Shown: in pieces, positions 9,208-19,559 of the stretch
How the letters are laid out: each line of letters begins with the position of its first letter
How positions within the stretch are numbered: position 1 is the first letter of the stretch
Assembly: GCF_026013545.1 (NCBI RefSeq)
Contig: NZ_JAPDOG010000032.1
Coordinates: 1 to 39,409 of the forward strand
From: Defluviimonas salinarum
GTDB taxonomy: Bacteria > Pseudomonadota > Alphaproteobacteria > Rhodobacterales > Rhodobacteraceae
Direction of reading: 5' to 3'
DNA: 39,409 nt
Translations under genes and position numbers: made by a program
Notes under the pieces: model-generated
What the model was told of the DNA's origin: nothing
Seen by the model: the letters and a program-made list of their open reading frames with translations, nothing else
Database searches by the model: none

Positions 9208-9930
9208 TCAGCTGAAGTACTGGCCACCATTGGCCGAGATCGTCGAACCGGTGATGAAGCCGGCTTCGTCGGACGCGAGGAACGTCACGCAGCGCGCGAT
9301 CTCGTCGACCTCACCGAGCCGGCCGACCGGGATCTGGCCGACGATCGCCTCGCGCACCTGCTCGGGCACCGCCATCACCATCTCGGTCGCGATGTAGCCC
9401 GGACAGACCGCGTTGACCGTGATCCCCTTCGCCGCGCCCTCCTGCGCAAGCGCCCGGGTAAACCCGATATCGCCGGCCTTTGCGGCCGAGTAGTTCACCT
9501 GTCCGAACTGGCCCTTCTGGCCGTTCAGCGACGAGATGTTGATGATCCTTCCGAAGCCGCGCTCGCGCATTCCCGGCCAGACCGGGTGGGTCATGTTGAA
9601 GATGCCCGACAGGTTGGTGTCGATCACGTCGCGCCACTTCCCGGCCGTCATCTTGTGAAACGGCGCGTCCCGGGTGATGCCCGCGTTGTTCACCAGAACC
9701 TCGATCGGGCCAAGATCGGCCTCGACCTTGGCGATGCCCGCGGCGCAGGCGTCGTAGTCCGCGACCGACCACTTGTAGGTCGGGATGCCGGTTTCCTTGG
9801 TGAAAGCGGCCGCCGCCTCATCGTTGCCGGCATAGTTCGCCGCTACCTTGCAACCCGCGGCCTGAAGGGCCTTCGAGATCGCCGCGCCGATACCGCGCGA
9901 CCCTCCGGTGACGATTGCTGTCCGTGTCAT
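9208..9930 (-). CDS. phbB: Acetoacetyl-CoA reductase
   Basis: Reduces 3-ketoacyl-CoA (acetoacetyl- or 3-ketovaleryl-CoA) to the (R)-3-hydroxy form with NADPH, the second step of PHA synthesis. The 240-residue short-chain dehydrogenase has TGGSRGIG (8-15), NNAG (81-84) and the S134-Y147-K151 triad. It ends in the SANGGQYF sequence common to PhaB. CGAGGAGAA precedes the ATG. The gene lies between phaC and aceE. A general FabG is the alternative, but the close fit to PhaB and the neighbours make PhaB much more likely. Confidence 0.93.
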   Translation of the reverse strand: MTRTAIVTGGSRGIGAAISKALQAAGCKVAANYAGNDEAAAAFTKETGIPTYKWSVADYDACAAGIAKVEADLGPIEVLVNNAGITRDAPFHKMTAGKWRDVIDTNLSGIFNMTHPVWPGMRERGFGRIINISSLNGQKGQFGQVNYSAAKAGDIGFTRALAQEGAAKGITVNAVCPGYIATEMVMAVPEQVREAIVGQIPVGRLGEVDEIARCVTFLASDEAGFITGSTISANGGQYFS

Positions 9931-9957
9931 CTTGTTCTCCTCGTTGTTAGGTATCGG

Positions 9958-9980
9958 TCCCGCGCCGGCCGGCAGCGGGA
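9958..9980 (-). other. Hairpin between phaC and phaB
   Basis: TCCCGC (9958-9963) and GCGGGA (9975-9980) are inverted and enclose a self-complementary GCCGGCCGGC. It lies just after the phaC stop, 28 bases before the phaB start. No U-tract follows, so read-through or mRNA processing is more likely than full termination. Confidence 0.35.
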
Positions 9981-9987
9981 TGAAAGA

Positions 9988-11754
9988 TCATCTCGCGAGT
10001 ACATAGGAGCCGGGCGCAGACTCGATCACGTCGAGACCGCCGCCGCCGGGCACGCGGGCCGGCACCTTCTTCGCTCTGTCCTGAGATTCCAGCCATTCGG
10101 CCCAAACCGGCCACCACGACCCGGCATTGTACTCCGCCCCGTCGAGCCAAGCCTCGGGATCGTCCGGGTAATCGTCCCTGACCCAGTAGCCGTATTTCGC
10201 CTTTTCGCCCGGCGGGTTGATGACACCCGCGATATGGCCCGACCCTCCGAGCACGAACCTGACGTCGCCGCCGAAGACCTTCGTCGCGGGATAGACCGAC
10301 TGCCAGGGCGCGATGTGGTCGTCCTTCGTGCCAATCGCGAAGCACGGCACCTTGACCTTTCCAAGGTCGATGGGCGTGCTGTTGAGCGTGATCGCGCCCG
10401 GCGTCCCGAGCCCGTTGCGGATGTGGATGTTCTCCAGGTACCAGAGGAACATCGCCGCGGGCAGCCGCGTAGAATCCGAATTCCAGAACAGCAGGTCGAA
10501 GGCGGGCGGCTTGTCGCCCATCAGGTAGTTCGCGATGTAGAACGGCCAGATCAGGTCGTTCTCGCGCAGCATCGCGTACATGTCGCGAAGCTGGTGCTCC
10601 TCCAGATGCCCGGTCTTTTCAAGATGTGCGCGCATCGTCTCCAGCCGGACCTGATCGACGAATATGCCAATCTCTCCCACCTGTTTGAAATCGGTCATGG
10701 TGACGAGGGTCGTCGAGGTCGCGATGCGGTCGGACCCCGTGGCGGCGAGATGGCCGAGCGTGGCATTCACGAGAATGCCGCCAATGCAGTAGCCGATCGT
10801 GTTGACCTTCTTCTCGCCGGTCGCCTTCTCGATCGCGTCAAGCGCCGCGATCACGCCTTCGTTCATGTAGCTTTCGAAGCTCTTTCCGGCATGCTCCGGA
10901 CCCGGATTGACCCAGCTGATCGCAAAGACGGTGTGGCCGCGTTCCAGCGCGTAGCGGATCAGGCTGTTCTTCGGCCGCATGTCGAGAATGTAGAACTTGT
11001 TGATCCAGGCCGGCACGAAGAGAAGCGGCCGCTTGAACTGCGTTTCGGTCATCGGCTCGTACTGGATGAGCTGGATCAGATCGTTCTGGAAGACGACCTT
11101 GCCCGGCGTCGCGGCGAGGTCACGGCCGACGACGAAGGCGTCGGGGTCGGCGGTGCTGATGGCCAGCCGGCCGCCACCGCGCTCGATGTCGTCAAGGAGG
11201 TTGCTGAAGCCGGTGATCAGGCTCCTCCCCCGCGTCGCGAGGAAACGGGCGCGCGCCTCGGGATTGAGCGCGAGGACGTTGCTGGGCGACAGCGCACTCA
11301 GGATCTGGCGGGTGTAGAACTCGACGCTGAGGCGTTCCCGGGAATCCGCAGGAAAGCGGTCGAGAACCTCCTTGGTGGCCTCCTCGATCGCGAGATGCAC
11401 GTCGCGCGACACGCGTGCGACCGGATCGCTTTCCCAGGCCTCGCCGCTGAACCGGCGATCCCTCGCCGCCTGCCCGTTCGGAGCCCAGCCCGCCGTCCAA
11501 AGCTTGGCCATATTCGACAGGACCGAGGCCTGCATGGCGGCGAGGTCGCCTGGGCGCCGAAGCATCGACAGGCCGAGGGTGAGGTAGGCACGCCCGATCG
11601 CAGTCGGATCGACTGCCGCGAAGTCCCGGTCGAAGATCCGGGTCACCGAAGCCGCGCCGGCACGCAGCATCACCTGCTGAACCCGGAGCATGAGATCCCA
11701 ATAGTCGCTCATGTGCTCGGCACCCCTGCCGTTCGATGCATTGTTTTCCGTCAT
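9988..11754 (-). CDS. phaC: Class I poly(3-hydroxyalkanoate) synthase
   Basis: Polymerises (R)-3-hydroxyacyl-CoA at the granule surface. The 588-residue alpha/beta-hydrolase-type protein shows the lipase-like box GYCIGG with nucleophile C323. It also has an Asp in DDHIAPWQS and a His in GGSGHIAGVINPP, the expected triad. Length and the single-subunit form match class I enzymes. The start at 11754 (MTENNASNG) is chosen for GGAAGGA just upstream; the longer frame to 11913 runs into an inverted repeat and the preceding gene. A 107-base gap with a strong inverted repeat separates it from bktB, so phaC and phaB may be tuned separately. Confidence 0.95.
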   Translation of the reverse strand: MTENNASNGRGAEHMSDYWDLMLRVQQVMLRAGAASVTRIFDRDFAAVDPTAIGRAYLTLGLSMLRRPGDLAAMQASVLSNMAKLWTAGWAPNGQAARDRRFSGEAWESDPVARVSRDVHLAIEEATKEVLDRFPADSRERLSVEFYTRQILSALSPSNVLALNPEARARFLATRGRSLITGFSNLLDDIERGGGRLAISTADPDAFVVGRDLAATPGKVVFQNDLIQLIQYEPMTETQFKRPLLFVPAWINKFYILDMRPKNSLIRYALERGHTVFAISWVNPGPEHAGKSFESYMNEGVIAALDAIEKATGEKKVNTIGYCIGGILVNATLGHLAATGSDRIATSTTLVTMTDFKQVGEIGIFVDQVRLETMRAHLEKTGHLEEHQLRDMYAMLRENDLIWPFYIANYLMGDKPPAFDLLFWNSDSTRLPAAMFLWYLENIHIRNGLGTPGAITLNSTPIDLGKVKVPCFAIGTKDDHIAPWQSVYPATKVFGGDVRFVLGGSGHIAGVINPPGEKAKYGYWVRDDYPDDPEAWLDGAEYNAGSWWPVWAEWLESQDRAKKVPARVPGGGGLDVIESAPGSYVLAR

Positions 11755-11793
11755 GTGATCGTCCTTCCCATCGGTCCACGCGCATGTCCGGTT

Positions 11794-11850
11794 GCCCCCG
11801 CAACGGGCCGCCCCGGGGAGCGAGGGGCACGCACCGTCCGTTGCGGGGGC
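11794..11850 (-). promoter_or_regulatory. Perfect 13-bp inverted repeat between bktB and phaC
   Basis: GCCCCCGCAACGG (11794-11806) and CCGTTGCGGGGGC (11838-11850) are exact reverse complements with a 31-base GC-rich spacer. The element sits in the only gap above 100 bases between the genes from mcm down to the symporter. It can form a strong hairpin in the transcript (attenuator or partial terminator) or serve as an operator. No U-run follows on the minus strand. Confidence 0.5.
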
Positions 11851-11861
11851 TTCCCGCCGCG

Positions 11862-13046
11862 CTACCGCAGGCGTTCGATGGCCAGTGCGATCCCCTGTCC
11901 GCCGCCGATGCACATGGTGACGAGCCCGTAGCGCCCGCCGATCCGCTCCAGCTCGTACATCGCCTTGATGGTGATGATCGCGCCGGTCGCGCCGATCGGA
12001 TGGCCGAGCGCGATCGCGCCGCCGTTCGGATTGACCTTGGCCGTATCGAGACCGAGCCCTGCATTGACCGCGCAGGCCTGCGCCGCGAAGGCCTCGTTCG
12101 ACTCGATCACGTCGAAATCGCCGGCCTCCATGCCGAGCTTCGTCAGGAGCGTCGTCACGGCGGGGATGGGGCCGATGCCCATCACTTCGGGCCGGACCCC
12201 GGCATGGGCGTAGCCGAGAAGCCGCGCCCGGGGCTTCAGCCCTGCCTTCTCGGCCGCCTCGGCCGAGGCGAGCACCACCGCCGCCGCGCCGTCGTTGAGT
12301 CCCGAGGCGTTGCCCGCCGTCACCGAACCTTCCTTCCGGAAGGCGGGTCTAAGCTTGCCGAGGCTTTCCATCGTCGTGCCGGCCTTGGGGTGCTCGTCGG
12401 TGTCGAACGGCACCATGTCGCGCTTCACCTTCACCTCGATGGGCAGGATCTGGCTCTTGAACCTTCCCTCCGCGATGGCCTTCGTCGCGCGCGCCTGGCT
12501 TTCGACCGCGAAGGCGTCCTGCGCCTCGCGCGAGATCTGGTGCTCGTCCGCGACATTCTCGGCGGTGACGCCCATATGGCCATTGCCGAACGGATCGCTG
12601 AGTGCGGCAACCATCATGTCGGTCATCGACATGTCACCCATCTTCTGGCCCCAGCGCGCGGCTTGCGTCGAATAGGGCGAGCGCGACATCGACTCTGCCC
12701 CGCCGGCGAGCGCGAAGTCAGTATCGCCGAGCATGATGTGCTGCGCCGAATTGACGATGGCCTGCGCGCCCGAGCCGCAGAGCCGGTTGACGGTCAGCGC
12801 CGGTGCCTCGGGCGGCACGCCCGCCTCGACGGCCGCGACGCGGGCGAGATACATGTCGCGCCCTTCGGTGTTGATCACGTGGCCGAAGACCGAATGGCCG
12901 ATCTGGCCCGGCTCGACCCCGCTGCGCGACAGCGCCTCCTTTGCGACCGCCGCGGCAAGCGCGGTCGGCGCCACGCCCGACAGCGATCCCCCGAAGGTTC
13001 CAATCGCGGTCCGCGCGCCGTCCAGAATTACAACGTCTCGTGTCAT
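11862..13046 (-). CDS. bktB: Beta-ketothiolase, BktB type
   Basis: Condenses two acetyl-CoA, or acetyl-CoA with propionyl-CoA, to 3-ketoacyl-CoA. The 394-residue thiolase has the nucleophile C90 in NRLCGSG, the GHPIGATG histidine and the CIGGGQG cysteine near the C-terminus. Stretches such as [17 protein letters not shown] and [10 protein letters not shown] resemble Ralstonia BktB more than PhaA as I recall them, and BktB accepts C5 substrates. The context beside prpE and phaC suits a thiolase for 3-hydroxyvalerate monomers. GGGAGAA lies before the ATG. Plain PhaA (acetoacetyl-CoA thiolase) is the alternative name. Confidence 0.85.
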   Translation of the reverse strand: MTRDVVILDGARTAIGTFGGSLSGVAPTALAAAVAKEALSRSGVEPGQIGHSVFGHVINTEGRDMYLARVAAVEAGVPPEAPALTVNRLCGSGAQAIVNSAQHIMLGDTDFALAGGAESMSRSPYSTQAARWGQKMGDMSMTDMMVAALSDPFGNGHMGVTAENVADEHQISREAQDAFAVESQARATKAIAEGRFKSQILPIEVKVKRDMVPFDTDEHPKAGTTMESLGKLRPAFRKEGSVTAGNASGLNDGAAAVVLASAEAAEKAGLKPRARLLGYAHAGVRPEVMGIGPIPAVTTLLTKLGMEAGDFDVIESNEAFAAQACAVNAGLGLDTAKVNPNGGAIALGHPIGATGAIITIKAMYELERIGGRYGLVTMCIGGGQGIALAIERLR

Positions 13047-13070
13047 CTTGGTTCTCCCATTCCAAAAAAT

Positions 13071-14966
13071 TCAGCCGGCCGGATGCCCCAGCCCGCCGAT
13101 ACGTTCCTTGATCTCGTCGAGGATGGCGGGATCGTCGATCGTCGCCGGCATCTTCCACGGCGCCCCGTCCGCAATGGCGACCATCGTGCCGCGCAGGATC
13201 TTGCCCGAGCGGGTCTTGGGCAGCCGGTCGACAGCCATGCAGAGCTTGAAGGCGGCGACCGGCCCGATCTCCTGGCGGATCAGCTTGACGCATTCCTTCT
13301 CGATCTCGGCCGGATCGCGCGTCACACCGGAGTTGAGGCAGATGAGCCCGAGCGGCGCCTGGCCCTTGAGCTGATCGCCGATCCCGATCACCGCGCATTC
13401 GGCGACATCGGGATGGCTCGCCAGAACCTCCTCCATCGCGCCGGTCGAAAGCCGGTGTCCGGCGACATTGATGACGTCGTCGGTGCGCGCCATGATCGAG
13501 ACGTAGCCGTCCTCGTCCATGATGCCCGCATCTCCGGTCTCGTAGTAGCCGGGGAAGTGGCTGAGATAGGACTTCCGGAACCGGTCCTCGGCGTTCCAGA
13601 GCGTCGGCAGCGTGCCCGGCGGCAGCGGCAGCTTGATCGCGATGGCGCCAAGCGTGCCCGCCGGCAGCGGATGACCGCCCTCGTCCAGAATCCGGATGTC
13701 GTAGCCCGGCATCGGCACGGCGGGCGAGCCGGGTTTTACCGGCAGCTCTTCGATCCCGAGGGGGTTCGCGGCGATGGCCCAGCCGGTCTCGGTCTGCCAC
13801 CAATGGTCGATGACCGGCTTCTTCAGGTGCTTCTGCGCCCAGAGGATGGTGTCGGGATCGGCGCGTTCGCCAGCGAGGAAGAGCGCCTGAAGGCCCGACA
13901 GGTCGTAGCGGCCGACATGTTCGGCGCTCGGGTCGTCGCGCTTGATGGCGCGAAGTGCGGTCGGCGCGGTGAACAGGACCTTGACGCCGTGTTCCTCGAT
14001 TACGCGCCAGAAGGTGCCGGCATCGGGCGTGCCGACCGGCTTGCCCTCGAAGACGATCGTGGTGCAGCCCATCAGCAGCGGCGCGTAGCAGATGTAGCTG
14101 TGACCGACGACCCAGCCGACATCCGAGGCGGCCCAGTAGACGTCGCCCGGCTTCACGTCGTAGAGGTTCCTCATCGTCCAGAGCAGCGCCACCATATGCC
14201 CGCCATTGTGGCGCACGACGCCCTTCGGCTGACCGGTCGTCCCCGACGTGTAGAGGATGTAGAGCGGATCGGCGCCGCCGACAGGCACGCAATCCGCGTG
14301 CGTCGCGGCGGCCACGGTCTCGTCCCAGTCAAGGTCGCGGCCCGGCTCCATCGCCGCCTTGCACATGGGCCTCTGGTAAACCACGGTGAAGTCGGGCTTG
14401 TGGGCCGATTGGCGGATCGCCTCGTCGAGCAGCGGCTTGTATTCGACGACCCGTCCCGGCTCGATCCCGCAAGAGGCGGCGATCACGGCCTTCGGCTTCG
14501 CGTCCTCGATCCGGACGGCGAGTTCATGCGCGGCAAAGCCGCCGAACACCACCGAATGCACCGCCCCGATCCGGGCGCAGGCGAGCATCGCGACGAGCGC
14601 CTCGGGCACCATCGGCATGTAGATGATGACGCGGTCGCCCTTGGTGACACCCCGCCCGCTCAGCGCGCCTGCGAGCCGCGCGACGCGGTCCTTCAGCTCG
14701 GCATAACTGATCGTCGTCTTGCTGTCGGTGACGGGGCTGTCATGGATGATGGCGGGCTGATCGCCGCGCCCGGCCTCGACATGGCGGTCGACGGCGTTCC
14801 AGCAGGTGTTGCAGGTCGCGTCCGGGAACCATTGGTAGAGCGGCGCGGTCGATCCGTCGAGCGCGCGCTCGGGCGCCTTGATCCAGTCCACCGCCTTTGC
14901 GGCGTCGAGCCAGAACGCCTCGGGATCGGCTTTCCAACCGTCGTAGACTTCGCGATATGTTGCCAC
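13071..14966 (-). CDS. prpE: Propionyl-CoA synthetase (propionate-CoA ligase, AMP-forming)
   Basis: Activates propionate with ATP and CoA, releasing AMP and PPi. The 631-residue ANL-superfamily enzyme shows the N-terminal YREVYDGWKADPEAFW segment typical of PrpE, the P-loop-like YTSGTTGQPKGVVR and the A5 region. The C-terminal lysine K589 in KTRSGKILRGTM is the usual acylation-control and catalytic site. The start is GTG at 14964-14966 with AAGGGAGG five to six bases upstream. It follows maeB by 83 bases and precedes bktB by 24. Acetyl-CoA synthetase is related but the N-terminus and neighbours favour propionate. Confidence 0.93.
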   Translation of the reverse strand: MATYREVYDGWKADPEAFWLDAAKAVDWIKAPERALDGSTAPLYQWFPDATCNTCWNAVDRHVEAGRGDQPAIIHDSPVTDSKTTISYAELKDRVARLAGALSGRGVTKGDRVIIYMPMVPEALVAMLACARIGAVHSVVFGGFAAHELAVRIEDAKPKAVIAASCGIEPGRVVEYKPLLDEAIRQSAHKPDFTVVYQRPMCKAAMEPGRDLDWDETVAAATHADCVPVGGADPLYILYTSGTTGQPKGVVRHNGGHMVALLWTMRNLYDVKPGDVYWAASDVGWVVGHSYICYAPLLMGCTTIVFEGKPVGTPDAGTFWRVIEEHGVKVLFTAPTALRAIKRDDPSAEHVGRYDLSGLQALFLAGERADPDTILWAQKHLKKPVIDHWWQTETGWAIAANPLGIEELPVKPGSPAVPMPGYDIRILDEGGHPLPAGTLGAIAIKLPLPPGTLPTLWNAEDRFRKSYLSHFPGYYETGDAGIMDEDGYVSIMARTDDVINVAGHRLSTGAMEEVLASHPDVAECAVIGIGDQLKGQAPLGLICLNSGVTRDPAEIEKECVKLIRQEIGPVAAFKLCMAVDRLPKTRSGKILRGTMVAIADGAPWKMPATIDDPAILDEIKERIGGLGHPAG

Positions 14967-15049
14967 TGCAGCCTCCCTTGACTTGTGTGCGTTAGCGTTT
15001 CCTCGCCGGCGCGGGACCCTTCGGCGGGTGTCCTAATTGGGGTCGTCCG

Positions 15050-17347
15050 TCACGCATAGGACTGCACCGGCGCCCGCGCCAACGCGGCGATATTGAACAG
15101 CCCCCGGGCGGAGACCGAACTGTTCACCACATGCGCCTTGTTGCCCATGCCCATCAGGATCGGCCCGATCTCGAGCCCGCCCGCGAGCTGGCGCAGGACG
15201 TTCGCAGCGCCGGACGCAGCATCGACATTGGCGAAGACGAGGCAGTTCGCAGCGCCGTGAAGGCGGGAATTTGGAAACACTCGCGCGCGCAGGTCGGGGT
15301 TCAGCGCGTGATCGGCCTGCATTTCCCCCTCGAAGGCGAAGTCCACCCCGGCCGCATCGAGGATCTCCACCGCGCGACGCATCTTGCGTCCCGACGCGAT
15401 GTCGAGGTTGCCGAAGACCGAATGGCTCACGAGCGCGATCTTGGGCTCGATCCCGAAGCGCCGGATGTGGCGCGCGGCGGAGATCGCGGTTTCCGCGACC
15501 TCTTCGGGGCTGGGATCGGGGCGCACCTGCGTGTCGGCGATGAAGATCGCCCCGTCGTCGAGAATGATCGTCGAGAGCGCGCCAGTCGGATGAAGCGTCT
15601 GGCCGTCGCCATCCGGCAGGCCACCCAACACCTGCTCGACGTGTCGGAGATGATCGAGGTAGAGACCGTAGCTGCCGCAGATGAGGCTGTCCGCCTCTCC
15701 GCGATGGACCATGATCGCCGCGATTGCGGTGTTGCTGGTCCTGAGCCGGGTCCGGGCGAGGTCGGGGGTGACGCCGCGGCGCTCCAGTATCGCGTGGTAG
15801 CTCTGCCAGTAGTCGCGGTAGCGCGGGTCGTCTTCGGGGTTGCAGACCTCGAAATCGGTATCGGGCTTCAGCGAGATGCCGGCGCGGTCGATGCGCTGGC
15901 GGATCACGTCGGGCCGGCCGATCAGGATCGGCGGCCCCATGCCGTCGAGCAGCATCGACTGGGTGCAGTGCAGCACGCGCTCGTCCTCGCCCTCGGCGAA
16001 GACGATGCGGCGCTCGCTCCGGCGCGCGAGTTCGAAGACCGGCCGCATGATCATGCCGGTGCGGAACACCGAGCGGTCGAGCTCGGCCTTGTAGGCGGCG
16101 ATGTCCGCGATCGGACGCTTCGCGACGCCGCTGCCGATCGCGGCCCTGGCCACGGCGCTTGCAACTTCACCGAGAAGCCGGGGATCGAACGGCTTGGGGA
16201 TCAGGTACTCGCGGCCGAAGACCATGCGCTCGCCGCGATAGGCGGCAGCGGTTTCCGCCGCGGTCGTCTTGCGCGCGAGGTCTGCGAGCGCCTTGGCGCA
16301 GGCGACCTTCATCGCCTCGTTGATCTGGGTCGCGCCGACATCCATCGCGCCGCGGAAGATGAAGGGGAAGCAGAGGACGTTGTTGACCTGGTTGGGATAG
16401 TCCGAGCGCCCCGTCGCGATGATCACGTCCTCGCGCGCCGCCTTCGCCTCTTCCGGCAGGATCTCGGGCGTCGGGTTGGAGAGCGCGAAGATCACGGGAT
16501 CCTTGGCCATCTTCGCGACCATCTCGCCGGTCAGGTTGCCGGGGCCGGAGAGGCCGAGGAACATGTCGGCGCCCTCGATGACCTGCTCCATCGGCCCGTC
16601 ATCGGCATCGCGCGCGTAAAGCGCCTTGGTCGCGTCGACGTTCTCGCGCCCCTTGTAGATCACGCCGCGCCGGTCGAAGAGCCAGACGTTCCTCCGCTTC
16701 AGCCCCATGTCGCAAAGGAGGTTGAGACAGGCGATCCCGGCGGCACCGGCGCCGATGGCGACCATCTTGATGTCGGAAAGAGATTTCCCGGCGAGCCGCA
16801 TCGCATTCAGCGCGGCGGCGGCAACGACGATGGCGGTGCCGTGCTGGTCGTCGTGGAAGACCGGGATGTTCATCCGCTCCTTGCAGATGCGCTCGACCTC
16901 GAAGCAGGCGGGCGCGCCGATATCCTCGAGATTGACGGCGCCGAAACTCGGCTCGAGCGCGATCACGATCTCGGCGAGCCTTTCGGGATCGGTCTCGTTC
17001 ACCTCGATATCGACGCCGTCGATATTGGCGAACTTCTTGAAAAGCGCGACCTTGCCCTCCATCACGGGCTTCGAGGCGGCCGCCCCGATATTGCCGAGGC
17101 CAAGCACCGCGGTGCCGTTCGAGATCACCGCGACCTGATTGCCGCGCGAGGTGTAGCGGTAGGAATCCGCCTCGTCCTCGGCGATCCGCGTGCAGGCCTC
17201 GGCGACGCCGGGACTGTAGGCGAGGCTCAGATCGCGCTGGGTCGCCATCGGTTTCGTCACCCGGGTCGCAAGCTTTCCCGGTTTCGGGAACTCGTGGTAG
17301 CGAAGGGCCGCGTCGCGGAGCGTCTCGCTGGGTGTCTGGTCGTTCAT
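15050..17347 (-). CDS. maeB: NADP-dependent malic enzyme with C-terminal phosphotransacetylase-like domain
   Basis: Oxidative decarboxylation of malate to pyruvate with NADPH formation. The 765-residue protein has the malic domain (SLAYSPGVAEAC, 41-52), the metal-binding FHDDQHGTA (164-172) and the NAD(P) Rossmann motif GAGAAGIA (199-206). A phosphotransacetylase-like domain runs from about residue 430. In this MaeB class that domain is generally regulatory, responding to acetyl-CoA, rather than catalytic. In this block the enzyme would convert malate from the propionate-to-succinate route to pyruvate and supply NADPH for PhaB. The gene starts 10 bases after mcm with AAGGGGG upstream. Confidence 0.95.
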   Translation of the reverse strand: MNDQTPSETLRDAALRYHEFPKPGKLATRVTKPMATQRDLSLAYSPGVAEACTRIAEDEADSYRYTSRGNQVAVISNGTAVLGLGNIGAAASKPVMEGKVALFKKFANIDGVDIEVNETDPERLAEIVIALEPSFGAVNLEDIGAPACFEVERICKERMNIPVFHDDQHGTAIVVAAAALNAMRLAGKSLSDIKMVAIGAGAAGIACLNLLCDMGLKRRNVWLFDRRGVIYKGRENVDATKALYARDADDGPMEQVIEGADMFLGLSGPGNLTGEMVAKMAKDPVIFALSNPTPEILPEEAKAAREDVIIATGRSDYPNQVNNVLCFPFIFRGAMDVGATQINEAMKVACAKALADLARKTTAAETAAAYRGERMVFGREYLIPKPFDPRLLGEVASAVARAAIGSGVAKRPIADIAAYKAELDRSVFRTGMIMRPVFELARRSERRIVFAEGEDERVLHCTQSMLLDGMGPPILIGRPDVIRQRIDRAGISLKPDTDFEVCNPEDDPRYRDYWQSYHAILERRGVTPDLARTRLRTSNTAIAAIMVHRGEADSLICGSYGLYLDHLRHVEQVLGGLPDGDGQTLHPTGALSTIILDDGAIFIADTQVRPDPSPEEVAETAISAARHIRRFGIEPKIALVSHSVFGNLDIASGRKMRRAVEILDAAGVDFAFEGEMQADHALNPDLRARVFPNSRLHGAANCLVFANVDAASGAANVLRQLAGGLEIGPILMGMGNKAHVVNSSVSARGLFNIAALARAPVQSYA

Positions 17348-17357
17348 ACGTGCCCCC

Positions 17358-19541
17358 TTACCCGGTCGTGTTGCGCGCCGGCTTTTGCGGCGTCGCGGGG
17401 AAGCGGTCGCGGCGCATCGCCTCTTCGGCGCGCGCGCTGCGTATGAGCGCGAGGATATTCTTCGCGGCGGCGGGAATGTTGGTTCCCGGCCCGAAGATCG
17501 CCTTGACGCCCCGTTCGTAGAGGAAGTCGTAATCCTGCTGCGGTATCACCCCACCGCAGATCACGAGGATGTCGCCCGCGCCCTTCTGCTTCAACGCCTC
17601 GACGAGCTGGGGCGCGAGTGTCTTGTGACCCGCCGCCTGGGACGACACTCCGACGACATGAACGTCGTTGTCGATCGCATCCTGCGCCGCTTCCTCGGGC
17701 GTCTGGAACAGCGGCCCCACATCGACGTCAAAGCCGATATCGGCGAAGGCCGTGGCGATGACCTTGGCGCCGCGGTCGTGGCCGTCCTGGCCCATCTTCA
17801 CCACGAGCATCCGCGGGCGGCGGCCCTCCTCCTCGGCGAAGGCCTCGACGTCCTTCTGGATCGCCGCGAAGCCCTCGTCGCCCTCGTAGGCCGCGCCGTA
17901 GACCCCGGCGAGCGTCTTCACCTCGGCCCGGTGCCGTCCGAACACCTTTTCCATCGCCATCGAAATCTCTCCCACCGAGGCGCGCGCGCGGGCGGCGGCG
18001 ACGGCCGCCTCCAGCAGGTTGCCGCCGTCTTTCGCGATGCGTTCGACATCCGCCAGCGCCTTGTCGCAGGCGGCCTGATCGCGGGTCGCCCGGATCCGTT
18101 CAAGCCGCGCGACCTGCGCCGCGCGGACGGCGGAATTGTCGATCTCGCGCACCTCGATCTCGTCTTCGCGTGCCAGCCGGTACTTGTTGACGCCGACGAT
18201 CACCTCGTCGCCGCGGTCGACCGCCGCCTGCCGCCGTGCGGCGGCCTCCTCGATTCGAAGCTTCGGCATGCCCGACGCGACGGCCTTGGTCATGCCGCCC
18301 ATCGCGTCGACTTCCTCGATCAGCTTCCAGGCCGCATCGGCGAGATCGGCGGTCAGCTTCTCGACGTAGTAGGACCCGGCGAGCGGATCGACGACGCGGG
18401 TCACGCCCGTCTCGTTCTGGAGGATAAGCTGGGTGTTGCGCGCGATCCGGGCCGAGAACTCGGTCGGAAGCGCGATCGCCTCGTCGAAACTGTTGGTGTG
18501 CAGCGACTGGGTGCCGCCGAGGACCGCGCTCAGCGCCTCGTAGGCGGTGCGAACGACATTGTTGTAGGGATCCTGTTCCTGAAGGCTCACGCCCGAGGTC
18601 TGGCAATGGGTGCGCAGCATCAGGCTGCCCGGCTTCTTCGGGTTGAACTCGGACATGATCCGGTGCCAGAGGAAGCGCGCGGCGCGGAGCTTCGCGGCCT
18701 CCATGAAGAAGTTCATGCCGATGGCGAAGAAGAACGACAGCCGCCCGGCGAAGGCATCCACATCCATGCCCCGCGCGACCACGGCCTTCACGTATTCCTT
18801 GCCGTCCGCAAGCGTGTAGGCCAACTCCTGCACGAGGTTCGCGCCGGCCTCCTGCATGTGGTAGCCCGAGATCGAGATCGAGTTGAAACGCGGCATCTCG
18901 CGCGACGTGTACTCGATGATGTCGGCGACGATCCGCATCGAAGGTTCGGGCGGATAGATGTAGGTGTTCCGCACCATGAATTCCTTCAGGATGTCGTTCT
19001 GGATCGTGCCCGACAGGTCCCTGCGCGCGACGCCCTGTTCCTCTCCAGCCACGATGAAGCTCGCGAGAACCGGGATCACCGCGCCGTTCATCGTCATCGA
19101 CACCGAAATCTCGCCGAGCGGGATGCCGTCGAAGAGGATCTTCATGTCCTCGACCGAGTCGATGGCCACACCCGCCTTGCCGACATCGCCCACGACGCGC
19201 GGGTGGTCGCTGTCGTAGCCGCGATGGGTGGCGAGGTCGAAGGCGACCGAGACGCCCTGCTGCCCCGCGGCAAGCGCCTTGCGATAGAAGGCGTTACTCT
19301 CCTCGGCGGTCGAGAAGCCGGCATATTGCCGGATCGTCCAGGGGCGGCCCGCATACATGGTCGCGCGGGGGCCCCGGGTAAAGGGCGCGGCGCCCGGCAG
19401 CGAGCCCATATGGGGCAGGTTCGCAGCATCATCGGCCGTGTAGACCGGCAGGACGTCGATCCCCTCCGGAGTGTGCCAGACCAGATCGTCCGGCGTCCGT
19501 GTCTTCAGTTCGCGTGCAGCGAGTGCTTTCCAGGCGTCCAT
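17358..19541 (-). CDS. Methylmalonyl-CoA mutase (single-chain, adenosylcobalamin-dependent)
   Basis: Rearranges (R)-methylmalonyl-CoA to succinyl-CoA. The 727-residue chain has the TIM-barrel substrate domain ([29 protein letters not shown]). The C-terminal B12 domain carries GQDGHDRG with the cobalt-ligand H588, followed by [12 protein letters not shown]. Length and fusion of both domains match the homodimeric ScpA/Mcm type. It follows pccA by 18 bases, with AAGGAAG before the ATG. Ethylmalonyl-CoA mutase is a close relative in this bacterial group, but the tight linkage to pccAB favours methylmalonyl-CoA. No epimerase gene (needed to supply the R isomer) is in the window. Confidence 0.93.
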   Translation of the reverse strand: MDAWKALAARELKTRTPDDLVWHTPEGIDVLPVYTADDAANLPHMGSLPGAAPFTRGPRATMYAGRPWTIRQYAGFSTAEESNAFYRKALAAGQQGVSVAFDLATHRGYDSDHPRVVGDVGKAGVAIDSVEDMKILFDGIPLGEISVSMTMNGAVIPVLASFIVAGEEQGVARRDLSGTIQNDILKEFMVRNTYIYPPEPSMRIVADIIEYTSREMPRFNSISISGYHMQEAGANLVQELAYTLADGKEYVKAVVARGMDVDAFAGRLSFFFAIGMNFFMEAAKLRAARFLWHRIMSEFNPKKPGSLMLRTHCQTSGVSLQEQDPYNNVVRTAYEALSAVLGGTQSLHTNSFDEAIALPTEFSARIARNTQLILQNETGVTRVVDPLAGSYYVEKLTADLADAAWKLIEEVDAMGGMTKAVASGMPKLRIEEAAARRQAAVDRGDEVIVGVNKYRLAREDEIEVREIDNSAVRAAQVARLERIRATRDQAACDKALADVERIAKDGGNLLEAAVAAARARASVGEISMAMEKVFGRHRAEVKTLAGVYGAAYEGDEGFAAIQKDVEAFAEEEGRRPRMLVVKMGQDGHDRGAKVIATAFADIGFDVDVGPLFQTPEEAAQDAIDNDVHVVGVSSQAAGHKTLAPQLVEALKQKGAGDILVICGGVIPQQDYDFLYERGVKAIFGPGTNIPAAAKNILALIRSARAEEAMRRDRFPATPQKPARNTTG

Positions 19542-19559
19542 GACTTCCTTCTCGGTGGG

